A DNA stretch of 46,258 bases from Clostridiales bacterium (GCA_029256575.1 JAQSXR010000014.1:1-46258); one strand, 5' to 3'. Shown: positions 1 through 9,606, numbered from the stretch's first letter. Translations and numbers: made by a program. Notes: generated by a model from the letters alone, not told the origin.

Positions 1-99
1 AAATATACAATACATAATGTGTTAAATATACAATACATAATGTGTTAAATATACAATACATAATGTGTTAAATATACAATACATAATGTGTTAAATATA
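1..99. repeat. 23-bp perfect tandem repeat, at least 4 copies, cut by window edge
   Basis: Four identical head-to-tail copies of a 23-base unit (AAATATACAATACATAATGTG plus TT) occupy 1-92, and a fifth begins at 93 and stops after AAATATA where the gltX terminator starts. Because the first copy begins at base 1, the array probably continues outside the window. There are no spacers, so this is a minisatellite, not a CRISPR array. It lies just beyond the gltX terminator. Confidence 0.95.
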
Positions 100-119
100 G
101 GCACAACTGTCGTTGTGCC
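100..119 (-). terminator. gltX terminator hairpin
   Basis: A perfect 8-bp inverted repeat, GGCACAAC (100-107) and GTTGTGCC (112-119) with a 4-base loop, sits 12 bases past the gltX stop. On the minus strand it is followed by TATATTT, a short U-rich tail, so it is probably a rho-independent terminator of modest strength. Confidence 0.75.
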
Positions 120-131
120 CAATAATTAACA

Positions 132-1586
132 TTAAGATAATTTTTCAATTCCCTTACGTATTCTATAAAGAGATTCTTCTTTCCCCAATACATCCATTAT
201 TTCAAATGCTCCAGCAGGTGAAGTTGGTTTTCCAGATACTGCTGTTCTTAATGGCCATAGAACAAATCCATTCTTCAACCCATTTTGTTCCGCATATCCA
301 AGAATCAAGTTATGCAACGCATCTATTGACCAATCTTCTTGTTTTTCTAACAATTCTAATTCATTTCTTAGTGTTTCAAGTGAAGATTCTGCTGTAGTTT
401 TCATTTTCTTATGTGTGTATATGTCAATACTATACTCCGGTAATTCATTAAAAAATTCAACTAATTCTGGAATATCAACCATTACATCAATTCTTGTCTT
501 AACTAACTCAGATATAATTTTTAGATCATATGGTTTATTAATAACCTTCTCTATATATGGTTTTGCGATTTCAAAGAACTTATCTTCTTCCATTGCCTTA
601 ATGTATTCACTATTCATCCACTTAAGTTTAGTAATATCAAATACTGCAGGTGCTTTCCCCATATGTTTATAATTGAAATTCTTTATTAATTCTGTAAGAG
701 TAAACATTTCTTGATTCGTCTCTGGTCCCCAACCTAATAGTGCAACAAAATTGACTACAGCTTCTGTCAAGAATCCTTGTTCTAATAAATCTTCATAAGA
801 TGAATGACCACTTCTCTTTGATAATTTTTGATGTTCTTCATTTGTAATAAGCGGACAGTGGATGTATATTGGATAATCCCATCCAAAAGCGTCATATAAT
901 CTATTATATTTAGGAGTTGAGGATAAGTACTCATTGCCTCTAACAACGTGTGTAATCCCCATCAAATGATCATCTACTACATTCGCAAAGTTATATGTTG
1001 GAAATCCGTCTGACTTAATTAATACCATGTCATCTAATTCCGAATTGTCAACTGTAATCGTTCCATAAATTTCATCTGTGAAGGATGTCGTTCCTTCAAG
1101 TGGAATATCTTGTCGTATAACATATGGCATTCCGGCAGCAAGATTTGCTTCAACTACATCTTTCGATAACCCAAGACAATGCTTATCATATTTAAAAATA
1201 TCCATTTCTTTATCTGAATCAGATTTAAGGCTTTCTAATCTTTCTTTCGTACAGAAACAGTAATAAGCCTCACCCTTTGCTACCAATTGCTTCGCATATT
1301 CAAGGTAAATTCCGCTTTTTTGTCTGTCGCTCTGAACATATGGGCCAAATCCCTTGTCCTTATCTGGACCTTCATCGTGGATTAAACCTGTTTTCTCAAG
1401 AGTTCTATATATAATTTCAATTGCACCCTCTACAATACGTTCTTGATCTGTATCCTCGATTCTCAATAAAAAATCGCCGTCTTCGTGTTTTGCGATTAAA
1501 TACGCATATAACGCAGTACGTAAATTTCCTACGTGCATTTTACCTGTTGGACTTGGAGCAAACCGTGTTCTAACTTTTTTATCCAT
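132..1586 (-). CDS. gltX: Glutamyl-tRNA synthetase
   Basis: Charges tRNA-Glu (and possibly tRNA-Gln, in species using the amidotransferase route) with glutamate in the cytoplasm. The 484-residue protein has the class I signature at the N-terminus ([14 protein letters not shown], the HIGH motif appearing as HVGN near residue 18) and the KMSKS-type loop as KLSKRSG in the middle, followed by the usual alpha-helical anticodon-binding half; length is normal. I place the start at the ATG at 1586, because an AGGAG lies 8 bases upstream. A GTG nine bases further upstream is in frame but sits right against that AGGAG. It has its own promoter (TTGTAA-17-TATAAT) and terminator, so it is monocistronic. 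The call is very secure. Confidence 0.97.
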   Translation of the reverse strand: MDKKVRTRFAPSPTGKMHVGNLRTALYAYLIAKHEDGDFLLRIEDTDQERIVEGAIEIIYRTLEKTGLIHDEGPDKDKGFGPYVQSDRQKSGIYLEYAKQLVAKGEAYYCFCTKERLESLKSDSDKEMDIFKYDKHCLGLSKDVVEANLAAGMPYVIRQDIPLEGTTSFTDEIYGTITVDNSELDDMVLIKSDGFPTYNFANVVDDHLMGITHVVRGNEYLSSTPKYNRLYDAFGWDYPIYIHCPLITNEEHQKLSKRSGHSSYEDLLEQGFLTEAVVNFVALLGWGPETNQEMFTLTELIKNFNYKHMGKAPAVFDITKLKWMNSEYIKAMEEDKFFEIAKPYIEKVINKPYDLKIISELVKTRIDVMVDIPELVEFFNELPEYSIDIYTHKKMKTTAESSLETLRNELELLEKQEDWSIDALHNLILGYAEQNGLKNGFVLWPLRTAVSGKPTSPAGAFEIMDVLGKEESLYRIRKGIEKLS

Positions 1587-1621
1587 TCTAAACACTCCTA
1601 TTTCTATTTTGTATAACTGAT

Positions 1622-1650
1622 ATTATAATATTAATAGAATTATTTTACAA
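1622..1650 (-). promoter_or_regulatory. gltX promoter
   Basis: On the minus strand TTGTAA (plus 1645-1650) is separated by exactly 17 bases from a perfect TATAAT (plus 1622-1627). It fits sigma-A spacing and starts transcription about 30 bases before the gltX ATG, in the short gap behind the neighbouring stop codon. Confidence 0.75.
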
Positions 1651-1658
1651 CTCTTTTC

Positions 1659-4445
1659 CTATCTTATCTCATAGGCGAAATCATTTTCATAAAGACGAAT
1701 AAATAATGCCTTATTTTGATTTGCAACTTCACCTGCCATATAACTATCAATACCAACATATCTAATTCCATTAATCATTTTTATACTTGTGGTAGATTCT
1801 GACTTATATACGATAAAAGCATTTTTCGCATCTGCTAATTTGCTAAATAAATACTCAAGTATTTCTTTTTCAATCGCACTTTCAGTTTCAAGTGGATTCT
1901 TATCACAATAAACGATTACATTTTTACCTGTTAAGGCAGGTAGTAACTCAAGCATAACAAGTTGCATCGTATTTCCTTTGTATAATGCACCTGTTTTAAG
2001 TGATAATGTCAGTAAAACCACATCATTTCTTTGATAGTATTTACTAGTGTCAGACCATACATACGTATTCAAGTCGGTGCTATCAATAAAATTTGTTTTA
2101 TTTCCATAGATCTTTATATCTGCTTGATTCATTTTACTTACAAGGTCTTTTTGTTGCTCAACTCCACCTTCTACAAGGTTACCAAATAGTGCAATATCAA
2201 TTAAACCTTTTGGAGCTGTTGCTAAATTAGTCATCTTGCTATCTACTTGGTTGATTGAATTAGCATTCAATACACCTTTTGGTCCAACCATACATAGATG
2301 GTCAAAGTATAAAGTTGATAATGCACCATTGTTATTACCATTTCCAGCTACATACATTTCTTCAATCATTAATGGATACATTGCTGTTGCTGGTATATCC
2401 GCTTTAAAGAATTTCCATTCTGATCCACTTAATTTACCCATTGATATTGAAAATTGTTGACCTAATGCATCGGTGATTTTTAAGAACAATTCATTGTTTA
2501 AGTTATCTGCTTTCGCCCAAATCGATATGTAAGATATTCTACTAGCTGCTTTAAATCGATTGAACTTAAATGATACTTTATCATTTATGGATGCAATATT
2601 AGAGAATGAATAATCTAATTTGAGAGAAGAGTTACCTTCATATTTTACATCCGTCGTTATTGTTTTATCGCCTAAGTATAATACTCCTGCTGTCTTTTCC
2701 AATGTATATTCAAAAATACTTGTTGCTTCAAATGGTTCAACTTTAGTTATCATATTTCCGATACCTATCATTATATAAGATTTAAAATCTTTATAGGTTA
2801 CCGTGATAACGAGTGTACCCTCTTTCTTCGCAGTAAAATAACCATCGCTAATTGATCCTAAAGTAGTATCTGAACATGTTAATTTAGCACTTGCTATAAT
2901 ATCTTTTGTATATCCCTCTGCACTAATCAAGGAGATATTTAACTTTGTTTTATTACCAACACTAGTATTAAACCCGTCATTTACAAGTAATCCAATAGGA
3001 TCCCCTACTCCAATAATATCTACAGAAGTAGTGATACCATTTAAAGTAACGTTTAGTTTTCCAATTCCTTTTTCATAAACATATAGTTTCCCATCTTTTA
3101 CTTCGCCTCTTACTCCTGATACTGACCAATAAGGAGCACTACTCGTTTTAACTTTATTTTGGTTAACATCGCATAAACCTGCAGATACATTAACTGGAAA
3201 ACCATTGAATATTTTTGTATCACTAATATATATTTTTGCTGATGTTGGAGCACCAACTATAGCATTATTTACGACTGCAAGTGCATTCGCTATAGTTCTT
3301 TGTTGAGTTCCTGAAATATCATTATACACTTTAGGCGCATTTGCGTAGAAAGGCTCGATTGCCATTGTACTTGATCCACCTCCATCGAAGTACATTGCAG
3401 TATACGCACCAATTTCCCTAAGGACAACTGCAAATTCTTCGTGGGTTACACCAACGCTTTCGCCTCTTCCATCAACTACTACTAAAAATGCTTTCGTTTT
3501 ATCTTGGTTATATGCTATAGCAGTTCTTGGTTGTCTTCCACCAATAACTTCTCCTTTACCTATAGCAATACTACCATTCTCTAGAATAAGTCCACCGCCG
3601 CCAACTAATGTCTCTAATCTACTTAAATCAAAGCTTGTAGAGACTGACATGGAAGCTGTTTGACCAACTGCATATTTATCTTTCACTTTTAAATAAGCTT
3701 TCTCCGTTAATAAAACTGCAAAACCATTTTCTTTATTTGGAAGAGTAATATTCTCTCCTGGTTTTGAAATGTATGTAATAAATCCATCATTAACAACAAT
3801 CTTCACGACTGTTTTTAATCTTGTATCAATTTCAATCGTATTCTTTATGTAATCTGCATCCATAATAATTGGGAAATCAAACCCTGTCATTTTGTTATGT
3901 GCAGCTATCGTCATATTAACTACGCCATTATTCTTAAACGAAACGTAGGAAGTTAACGCTTTGATAAACATATCTGTGTTTGTACCAAGTGCATTCGCAT
4001 TAACACCAAATGAATAAAATTGTTTATTTGCTACGTTGAATCCATTGCCAACATTAACTACGCTATTGTTTCTGGTAAATGCTCCAACTGAAGAACCATA
4101 TGTACTTCCCATATCAAAGAAATCTGCATTTACAGCTGCCAATGCACCTGAATTCTTAAGTAAATCAGTTAAAGATTCTCTCTTACCAACTGAAGTTGTT
4201 GAATCAAGTACCTTAAATGTTAAATCAGGATTTGTTGTGTCAACTTTTAAAATATGTACATTTAGTCCACCAACTGTAGTTATCATCTTTCTATTTTCAT
4301 ATTCTAATCCTTTGGCTAACGTTTCCCTATTAAATTTTTGATATAAAATTGTGTATTCGTTTTCTGCTGCCCTTACATTTATATTTGAAAATGACATAGT
4401 CAATACAATTAGCAGAGACATTAATAAAGTTATTATTCTTTTCAT
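1659..4445 (-). CDS. Secreted phosphodiester glycosidase (NAGPA-domain) multidomain protein
   Basis: A large exported protein of about 928 residues. It starts with a signal peptide (MKRIITLLMSLLIVLTMSF, probable cleavage after VRA). Residues about 60-400 match the phosphodiester glycosidase/NAGPA family (PF09992): AAVNADFFD, GGGGLILENG, GRQPRTAIAYN, VVVDGRGESVGVT and MYFDGGGSSTMA are its hallmark blocks. A bacterial Ig-like stretch follows (about 400-580), then a beta-rich module resembling a carbohydrate-binding domain (about 590-740). The last 190 residues look like a metallophosphoesterase fold without its metal ligands (GN where GD is expected). The start at 4445 is chosen because GGAGG lies 5 bases upstream; an in-frame ATG 12 bases earlier overlaps that site. 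In bacteria the family is associated with exopolysaccharide or wall-glycan phosphodiesters; the substrate here is unknown. Confidence 0.85.
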   Translation of the reverse strand: MKRIITLLMSLLIVLTMSFSNINVRAAENEYTILYQKFNRETLAKGLEYENRKMITTVGGLNVHILKVDTTNPDLTFKVLDSTTSVGKRESLTDLLKNSGALAAVNADFFDMGSTYGSSVGAFTRNNSVVNVGNGFNVANKQFYSFGVNANALGTNTDMFIKALTSYVSFKNNGVVNMTIAAHNKMTGFDFPIIMDADYIKNTIEIDTRLKTVVKIVVNDGFITYISKPGENITLPNKENGFAVLLTEKAYLKVKDKYAVGQTASMSVSTSFDLSRLETLVGGGGLILENGSIAIGKGEVIGGRQPRTAIAYNQDKTKAFLVVVDGRGESVGVTHEEFAVVLREIGAYTAMYFDGGGSSTMAIEPFYANAPKVYNDISGTQQRTIANALAVVNNAIVGAPTSAKIYISDTKIFNGFPVNVSAGLCDVNQNKVKTSSAPYWSVSGVRGEVKDGKLYVYEKGIGKLNVTLNGITTSVDIIGVGDPIGLLVNDGFNTSVGNKTKLNISLISAEGYTKDIIASAKLTCSDTTLGSISDGYFTAKKEGTLVITVTYKDFKSYIMIGIGNMITKVEPFEATSIFEYTLEKTAGVLYLGDKTITTDVKYEGNSSLKLDYSFSNIASINDKVSFKFNRFKAASRISYISIWAKADNLNNELFLKITDALGQQFSISMGKLSGSEWKFFKADIPATAMYPLMIEEMYVAGNGNNNGALSTLYFDHLCMVGPKGVLNANSINQVDSKMTNLATAPKGLIDIALFGNLVEGGVEQQKDLVSKMNQADIKIYGNKTNFIDSTDLNTYVWSDTSKYYQRNDVVLLTLSLKTGALYKGNTMQLVMLELLPALTGKNVIVYCDKNPLETESAIEKEILEYLFSKLADAKNAFIVYKSESTTSIKMINGIRYVGIDSYMAGEVANQNKALFIRLYENDFAYEIR

Positions 4446-4495
4446 TTCTTCCTCCATTTTCCGGAACTCAATCCAAACCTTCTTTGATAAGCTAT

Positions 4496-4524
4496 ATGTT
4501 AACTTGATTTACATTATTAGTCAA
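4496..4524 (-). promoter_or_regulatory. Probable promoter of the phosphodiester glycosidase gene
   Basis: TTGACT (plus 4519-4524) and TAACAT (plus 4496-4501) are spaced by 17 bases on the minus strand, about 50 bases ahead of the ATG. The -35 box is good and the -10 box weak, so this is a plausible but not certain sigma-A promoter. Confidence 0.45.
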
Positions 4525-5247
4525 TAGATGCAGAAAATTGTCATAATAATATAATTTAATCTTAATTATTATTTTACATTGTAGAAATATAACCTCCTTA
4601 TTAAACTACAAAATCACGATGAGTAAATGATAGTTTTCTAAATTTGATTGAAATTCATCTTTATATTGTTTTGATTGAACCAATATTTATTCGTAAAACT
4701 ATTTTGTATTAAATATCCATTCACTTAAAAATTCGTTTTGTATTGATTATGGATTCATTACAAATATGAAGATGTATTTAAATATGATGCTTACTATAAA
4801 TAAACGTAATATATACTAATAAGTTCCATGAATCTGCATGATAATTAATCAATAATACGCTTCATGTTTATATACAAGAAATAAAATGCGGGGTACCATT
4901 GTCCCACTATTCAAATTTAAATCGCTTAAATCGCATATTTCGAGCTCATATTTTACTCCGTTTTTCCATTTTCCTATACCTCTATATGTACGTAAAAAAT
5001 ATTGATTATTCGACTATAATAAACGAAAATTAATTATCGATAAGATTGTGCAAGAAAATTAAACTTTGAAATTGATGAATCTAATAATTAATAATTATGG
5101 ATTAGTATGATAAAGAAATGTAGATTAGATATTGATCATAATATTTGAGTAAGTTAATTATAGAATGTGAATAAGTTTAACTAGAATTATATTTTTAAGA
5201 TTTATGTTTTATTAAATTATTTTTAAATTTAAGTTTTATAGATTTTT

Positions 5248-5287
5248 GTATGATAGATTAGATTTATGTATGATAGATTAGATTTAT
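5248..5287. repeat. 20-bp tandem duplication
   Basis: The 20-base unit GTATGATAGATTAGATTTAT occurs twice in direct succession (5248-5267 and 5268-5287) without mismatch, inside the AT-rich gene desert. Confidence 0.9.
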
Positions 5288-5479
5288 TTTAATATATTTA
5301 TGTTTCTTAAATGTTTTGGAGATTTATACATAAAATAATAATATGATTTATGTTTTTAGATTTTGTTTTAAGATTTATTTTTTTAGGTCTTTATAAGTTA
5401 TATTTTTTTAGGTTTTTGAATGACAATACCAATAACACACAAATAAACACTATTTCTTTCAGTAGTATTCGTAAACTGT

Positions 5480-5596
5480 ACTAATATATCTTCAGAATCA
5501 AAGGTATATTCACACAACAGTAATATATATTCATAATCATATGTATATTCACACAGTAGCAATATGCTTTCGTTATTAGCATGTGAACTTTATGTT
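5480..5596. repeat. 39-bp imperfect tandem repeat, about 3 copies
   Basis: Units begin at 5480, 5519 and 5558. The first two are close matches, sharing TAATATAT, TTCA.AATCA and GTATATTCACACA at the same register. The third is diverged but keeps the AATAT...TTC...AT..GTGAAC outline. Exact 39-base spacing suggests slippage or duplication in the gene desert. Confidence 0.6.
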
Positions 5597-5797
5597 ATTG
5601 CAACTACTAGACAACTATCAACTAATAAGTAAATATATGTCATTATGAGCACAAAACCCACTATTTTTATCAATTATATTTAGGCACAATTGTATTAGGT
5701 AAGAAAATATTAAATTACAAATATTGTCTTCTGTATTTCATTTATTTATCATTCCAGTAATACTTATTATAATATTATTAATTAAACACCTAGACCA

Positions 5798-5815
5798 CCG
5801 CCATTCAATTGGCGG
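5798..5815 (-). terminator. Small hairpin after the secreted Ig-like gene
   Basis: CCGCCA (5798-5803) and TGGCGG (5810-5815) form a GC-rich 6-bp stem with a 6-base loop immediately after the stop codon at 5817. The T-run after it on the minus strand is poor, so it may be a weak terminator or an mRNA-end stabiliser. Confidence 0.5.
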
Positions 5816-5816
5816 A

Positions 5817-7259
5817 TTATAACAGAGTTTCATTTGCAGATATTCCAGGAGGTCCTGTTTCATTATTACTAAGTTGAACTTCACTTACTACTTCTATATT
5901 CTTTAGATTATTGTAATTTAGTTTTATAATCGAATTTTCGCTGCTATTCTTGATCCAAAATTCATTTTGAAAACTAAATTCTATCTTATCATCAAGAATT
6001 TTTTTATATTCAATTTGCTTAACCACTATATTATCCGTTTCAATAATAGGCTCATTTTTATGCAAAGTTTTAACTTGAATTTGCTCAGAACAATACTTAG
6101 TTATATTGCCTGCAAAATCTTCTACAACTAAATGCAAATACCAATCCCCAATTTCATTTATATAATTTATATATTCTAAATTTAGTGTTTCATATGCTAA
6201 TGGCAAAGTTTCCTTCTTACTCCATGCATATTTAATATCTTTCACACCGGATTCTCCATCGTAAGCATTTATTAAAAATGACTCCTTGTTTTGTTCTGAG
6301 TTAAATTTAATATCAAAACTAGGGTCAATATTATCAATATTATTAATATTCATTGTTTTATTAAACCAAATACCGTTATTTAGAATTACCTTAAATGTAT
6401 ACTCTCCATTACTGGTTACATAATAATCAGTACTTTTATTTACTGCAACTCCATTTGGTAAAACTACCTCTTTCACTTCATCAGAAATTATACTCATTTG
6501 AAGTTGTGCTGTAGGCGTCCAATCTTCAGTCATATTGACAACTCTAATCAAATTTGTCACTTCATCAGAAGTAGATAATTGCATTTGATTCAATTCATCA
6601 ATACCATAAGTGCCTTCAATATTAGTCTTAATATCACTTACTCCAAAATTAATGTTATACAGGTCAACCTCTAATTTCTTTATTAATAAATCTTTCTCTA
6701 TATTACTATGTGCCATAATAGAAACTCTTGCATATCTTGCTTTCTGTGGAACTAAATATGCTTGATCTTGACTTCCTATTACCCCATCTTTATACATATT
6801 GTATTTTAAAGATGTTACCATATCTTCATTAGGATTAACTATCTTTTGAATCCTATTTGTTTCAATATAATTATCATAGTTATTCTCAGTTGGCATGTCT
6901 TCATAAAAATCAATATTAACAAGTAAGGATACATCATTTTTTACTATGACATCTAATCCAAATCCAAAAAAAAGACAATTATTATCAAGAAATGAATCTA
7001 TATTCCCCAATTTAATAATTTGTTGCATTGCTGCACTTGAAGAGTTTTTCGCTACATATCTATCTTTCTCTTGCTTAAATGTATTCACCTTATTTAGACC
7101 ATACATTGAATCCCATTTAGACGATAACATATTATTTGTAAATCTCTCACTCTCAATACATGCTACTTGTGACGCACTAACTGTTATCGGACTTATCATT
7201 GATATTACTAAAGTAAACACAATAGCAACTGCTGCAATTTTATAAATACGTTTTAACAT
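5817..7259 (-). CDS. Secreted protein with Ig-like fold segment, function unknown
   Basis: I do not recognise a specific family. The 480-residue protein has a clear signal peptide (KRIYKIAAVAIVFTLVISM, probable cleavage after VSA). Residues about 30-200 are beta-rich with no known motif. Residues about 270-400 resemble bacterial Ig-like or adhesin domains: the alternation GEYTFKVILNNG, IDPSFDIKF, DGESGVKDIKYAWSK, GDWYLHLVVEDFAGNIT is typical of such cell-surface repeats. No membrane anchor, LPXTG or S-layer motif is seen, so it is probably released or held by other proteins. The ATG has a strong AAAGGAG 8 bases upstream. A surface-binding or matrix role is only an inference. Confidence 0.7.
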   Translation of the reverse strand: MLKRIYKIAAVAIVFTLVISMISPITVSASQVACIESERFTNNMLSSKWDSMYGLNKVNTFKQEKDRYVAKNSSSAAMQQIIKLGNIDSFLDNNCLFFGFGLDVIVKNDVSLLVNIDFYEDMPTENNYDNYIETNRIQKIVNPNEDMVTSLKYNMYKDGVIGSQDQAYLVPQKARYARVSIMAHSNIEKDLLIKKLEVDLYNINFGVSDIKTNIEGTYGIDELNQMQLSTSDEVTNLIRVVNMTEDWTPTAQLQMSIISDEVKEVVLPNGVAVNKSTDYYVTSNGEYTFKVILNNGIWFNKTMNINNIDNIDPSFDIKFNSEQNKESFLINAYDGESGVKDIKYAWSKKETLPLAYETLNLEYINYINEIGDWYLHLVVEDFAGNITKYCSEQIQVKTLHKNEPIIETDNIVVKQIEYKKILDDKIEFSFQNEFWIKNSSENSIIKLNYNNLKNIEVVSEVQLSNNETGPPGISANETLL

Positions 7260-7371
7260 TTACGTCACTCCTTTCGCATCTTTTTCCATTAACTCTACGT
7301 TTAATATTATACCACTTTCGACAATTCATTACCAGTATTTTCTTTGTTTTTCTACATTACATGTTATTATT

Positions 7372-8106
7372 TTATGTTTGTTCGTTTTCTTGTCGTAATA
7401 TGTTATTTACCTTCTCCTCAAATAAAACTATCAATTCGGGATACTTATGAATGCCCTCTTTTGCGTTATCTTCAAGATCATATATCCCTTTCTCAACTTT
7501 TCTAAACCAATTGTAGTAGTTGCTATATAAAATTGAATATGTTTTCTTTCCATCTGCTCCTAAATTCTTAAGTTGCTTTGTTGAAAGTTCTCCAAAGCGC
7601 TCTAAACAGTATGCGATATACAAAGCTTTTTCCCTGTATCCTGTCAAGATAGACTCTTTCGTACTCCCCCCCAAATTTAAATCCAGAGTTCTTGAATTTG
7701 TTTCATTAATAATTTGTTGTTTTCCTTTTTTCTGTCTATATATCGGACTACTTTTATCCATACTCTTAGGTTCATATATAACATCTACTCTATTCTTTGA
7801 ATTACGCAAATCAACAAATATAAGTCCTATATTCAATCTCTTAAGCATTGATATAATATCTCTCCATTTCCCCCTTAAACTAAATCTAAGAGGTCTAGGG
7901 ATAGCTACATATACATAATCAGCCTTTTTCTGCCTATTACAAGCCTGTGCCAATAAAACAACTGACATATTTACTTTCAGCTCAACAACAATCACTAAAT
8001 CATCCTTCGTCAATACAATATCGCAACTCTTTACTTCAGCATTTACATGAAAGCCTAAGCTTTGAAAATAAAGTTTAATCGGTTGATACAATTCTGTTTC
8101 TTTCAC
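7372..8106 (-). CDS. DUF2161-type protein with PD-(D/E)XK nuclease-like fold
   Basis: A 244-residue cytoplasmic protein. The N-terminal half has the arrangement of PD-(D/E)XK phosphodiesterases: Asp29 in CDIVL, then Glu42-Leu-Lys44 in VVELK, followed by an arginine- and lysine-rich helix with RQKKADYVYVAIP. The whole layout fits the DUF2161 family. The C-terminal part (about 160-240) looks like a winged-helix DNA-binding region (LGADGKKTYSILYSNYYNWFRKVEKGIYDL). The start is a GTG at 8106 with AGGA about 10 bases upstream. It stands alone between unrelated genes. A role in DNA cleavage or repair is inferred from the fold; substrate and partners are unknown. Confidence 0.7.
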   Translation of the reverse strand: MKETELYQPIKLYFQSLGFHVNAEVKSCDIVLTKDDLVIVVELKVNMSVVLLAQACNRQKKADYVYVAIPRPLRFSLRGKWRDIISMLKRLNIGLIFVDLRNSKNRVDVIYEPKSMDKSSPIYRQKKGKQQIINETNSRTLDLNLGGSTKESILTGYREKALYIAYCLERFGELSTKQLKNLGADGKKTYSILYSNYYNWFRKVEKGIYDLEDNAKEGIHKYPELIVLFEEKVNNILRQENEQT

Positions 8107-8171
8107 TCACTTCACATCCTATGTATTATTATAATAATTGTAAATATTTAACTGCTATATTTGGCATCCGC

Positions 8172-8200
8172 TTGATAATATATAATTTTTAGTTTATATT
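8172..8200 (+). promoter_or_regulatory. Probable promoter of the DUF5050 gene
   Basis: TTGATA (8172-8177) and TATATT (8195-8200) are separated by 17 bases, about 30 bases ahead of the ATG at 8229. The surrounding DNA is very AT-rich, which raises the chance of a fortuitous match. Confidence 0.45.
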
Positions 8201-8228
8201 TATTATATATGAACAGGGGGAATTATCA

Positions 8229-9182
8229 ATGCACAAAAAGAGTAAAAATAGCAATTTTTTTAGAAACTATTCCTTATTATTAATTTTTTTAATACTCACT
8301 ATATTCTTTATATCATATTATGTAATTAGTAGCTTAAAATTCACTGATGTGGGTCCAGCAAACACAATAGCTAATTTGAATAATGGTGCATATATGGTCG
8401 AGTATGACGGTTGGATATACTATGCGAATCCTAACGATAAAAACCAACTATATAAAATGAAGCCTGATGGTACGAAATCGAAACAGCTTGTTTCAAGCTC
8501 TGTAAAGAACCTCTGTATAGCAAATGGTTTCATATATTTCATCGATACAGATAGATACAATGTTATCTATCGTTGTAATACAAACGGTAATCGAATTAAA
8601 AAAGTAGTATCCAACTCGTGTACTGATTTTAATATTTCAGGTAAATATATTTATTACAGTAATTTAAATAAAGATGATAAATTGTATCGTTGTAATCTAA
8701 ACGGCTCACATGAAGTTAAAGTTAACAACATAAAAAAATTATCAACCGCCTGCATAGTCGACAATGTGCTCTATTCACCTTATTTCGAAAGAAATAATAC
8801 AATACATAAAATTGATCTTATAACAGGAAAAGTACAAAAACTAAATGAAACAATATCTTGGAATTGTACTGTAATCGACAATTTTTTATTTTTTATTGAC
8901 TCAAGCGATTCTTATACTTTATATAGGATGAATTTAGATGGAACAAACTTATTAAAGATTAGTTCACCAAATTGTACATCCTATAATATAATTAACGATA
9001 CACTCTTTTATCAAAGTGAAGAACCAAATAAAGAAGGATTATATTCCTGTGACTTAAATGGTACAAAAACCACATTAATCTATAGTGGATATTTCAACCG
9101 TTTAAATTCAATATCATCTTCTTTATATTACATCAATTTTGACGCACAAAAAATATTACTGAAATATGACTTATCCTATTAA
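8229..9182 (+). CDS. Membrane-anchored DUF5050 beta-propeller-like protein
   Basis: A 317-residue protein with a short basic N-terminus, one membrane helix (about residues 14-34) and an extracytoplasmic remainder. The exterior consists of repeated units of about 40-45 residues with the pattern (W/F)IYY..N.....LY(K/R)(M/C)..DGT....L, for example DGWIYYANPNDKNQLYKMKP, GKYIYYSNLNKDDKLYRCNL and NDTLFYQSEEPNKEGLYSCDL. This is the DUF5050 signature and predicts a beta-propeller. An unusually strong GGGGG ribosome binding site precedes the ATG. Such proteins are common on clostridial cell surfaces; a binding or sensing role is likely, but the ligand is unknown. It is convergent with the glyoxalase-like gene and shares its terminator. 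Confidence 0.75.
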   Translation: MHKKSKNSNFFRNYSLLLIFLILTIFFISYYVISSLKFTDVGPANTIANLNNGAYMVEYDGWIYYANPNDKNQLYKMKPDGTKSKQLVSSSVKNLCIANGFIYFIDTDRYNVIYRCNTNGNRIKKVVSNSCTDFNISGKYIYYSNLNKDDKLYRCNLNGSHEVKVNNIKKLSTACIVDNVLYSPYFERNNTIHKIDLITGKVQKLNETISWNCTVIDNFLFFIDSSDSYTLYRMNLDGTNLLKISSPNCTSYNIINDTLFYQSEEPNKEGLYSCDLNGTKTTLIYSGYFNRLNSISSSLYYINFDAQKILLKYDLSY

Positions 9183-9185
9183 AAC

Positions 9186-9229
9186 AAAGGTAGTTTATAT
9201 TGAATTAAAATTCAATATAAACTACCTTT
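9186..9229. terminator. Bidirectional terminator, 19-bp perfect stem
   Basis: The arms 9186-9204 and 9211-9229 are perfectly complementary over 19 bases with a 6-base loop. They lie between the convergent DUF5050 and glyoxalase-like genes, 3 bases after one stop and 11 bases from the other. T-richness on both sides fits use in both directions. Confidence 0.85.
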
Positions 9230-9240
9230 CGTTAAATCTT

Positions 9241-9606
9241 TTATTTTGGCAATATCTCTAGCCAATATCCATCTGGGTCATTAATAAAATAAATCCCCAT
9301 TTCTACATTTTCAAAACATACGCAATTCATGGCCATATGTTTGGCGAATGCCTCTTTGTAGTCATCAACAATAAAAGCTAAATGAAATTCATTGTCACCC
9401 AAATTATACGGTCTATCCCAATTCTTAAGCCACGTAAGTTCAAGCAAGTGATTAGAACTACCATCTCCTAGATACACTATTATAAAGCTCTCATCCGCTG
9501 CATTAATTCGTCTAGATTCAACTAGACCTAATGCATCATTATAAAATTTCAAAGATTTGTCTAAATCTAAAACGTTAATATTATTGTGTGCAAATTTAAA
9601 TTTCAT
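9241..9606 (-). CDS. Glyoxalase I-like VOC family protein
   Basis: A 121-residue single-domain vicinal-oxygen-chelate protein. The four metal-ligand positions of glyoxalase I are all present: His7 (FAHNNINV), Glu56 (HLLELTW), His75 (EFHLAFIV) and Glu117 (YWLEILP). The FYNDALGL and INDPDGYWLE blocks are typical. This favours a true lactoylglutathione-lyase-type or related thiol-adduct isomerase, rather than a bleomycin-resistance protein. Clostridia often lack glutathione, so the natural thiol cofactor is uncertain. GGGAG lies 8 bases before the ATG. It is monocistronic. Confidence 0.85.
   Translation of the reverse strand: MKFKFAHNNINVLDLDKSLKFYNDALGLVESRRINAADESFIIVYLGDGSSNHLLELTWLKNWDRPYNLGDNEFHLAFIVDDYKEAFAKHMAMNCVCFENVEMGIYFINDPDGYWLEILPK

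Larger units (their letters stand above)
4525..5797. other. 1.3-kb AT-rich gene desert
   Basis: No credible gene on either strand: every frame is densely stopped and no ribosome binding site precedes a useful start. The sequence is extremely AT-rich, with a T-rich plus strand around 5150-5420 and two small tandem repeats (5248-5287 and 5480-5596). I found no tRNA or recognisable riboswitch. It may be an eroded gene, an unstructured spacer or a site for a DNA-binding protein; the sequence does not decide. Confidence 0.6.

Noticed and set aside
1-99. CRISPR array
   Set aside because: Units follow each other without any spacer and are only 23 bases, so it is a plain tandem repeat.
1078-1263. 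Open frames opposite gltX and many similar plus-strand frames over minus-strand genes
   Set aside because: They have no ribosome binding site, no recognisable domain, and lie wholly within well-supported genes on the other strand.
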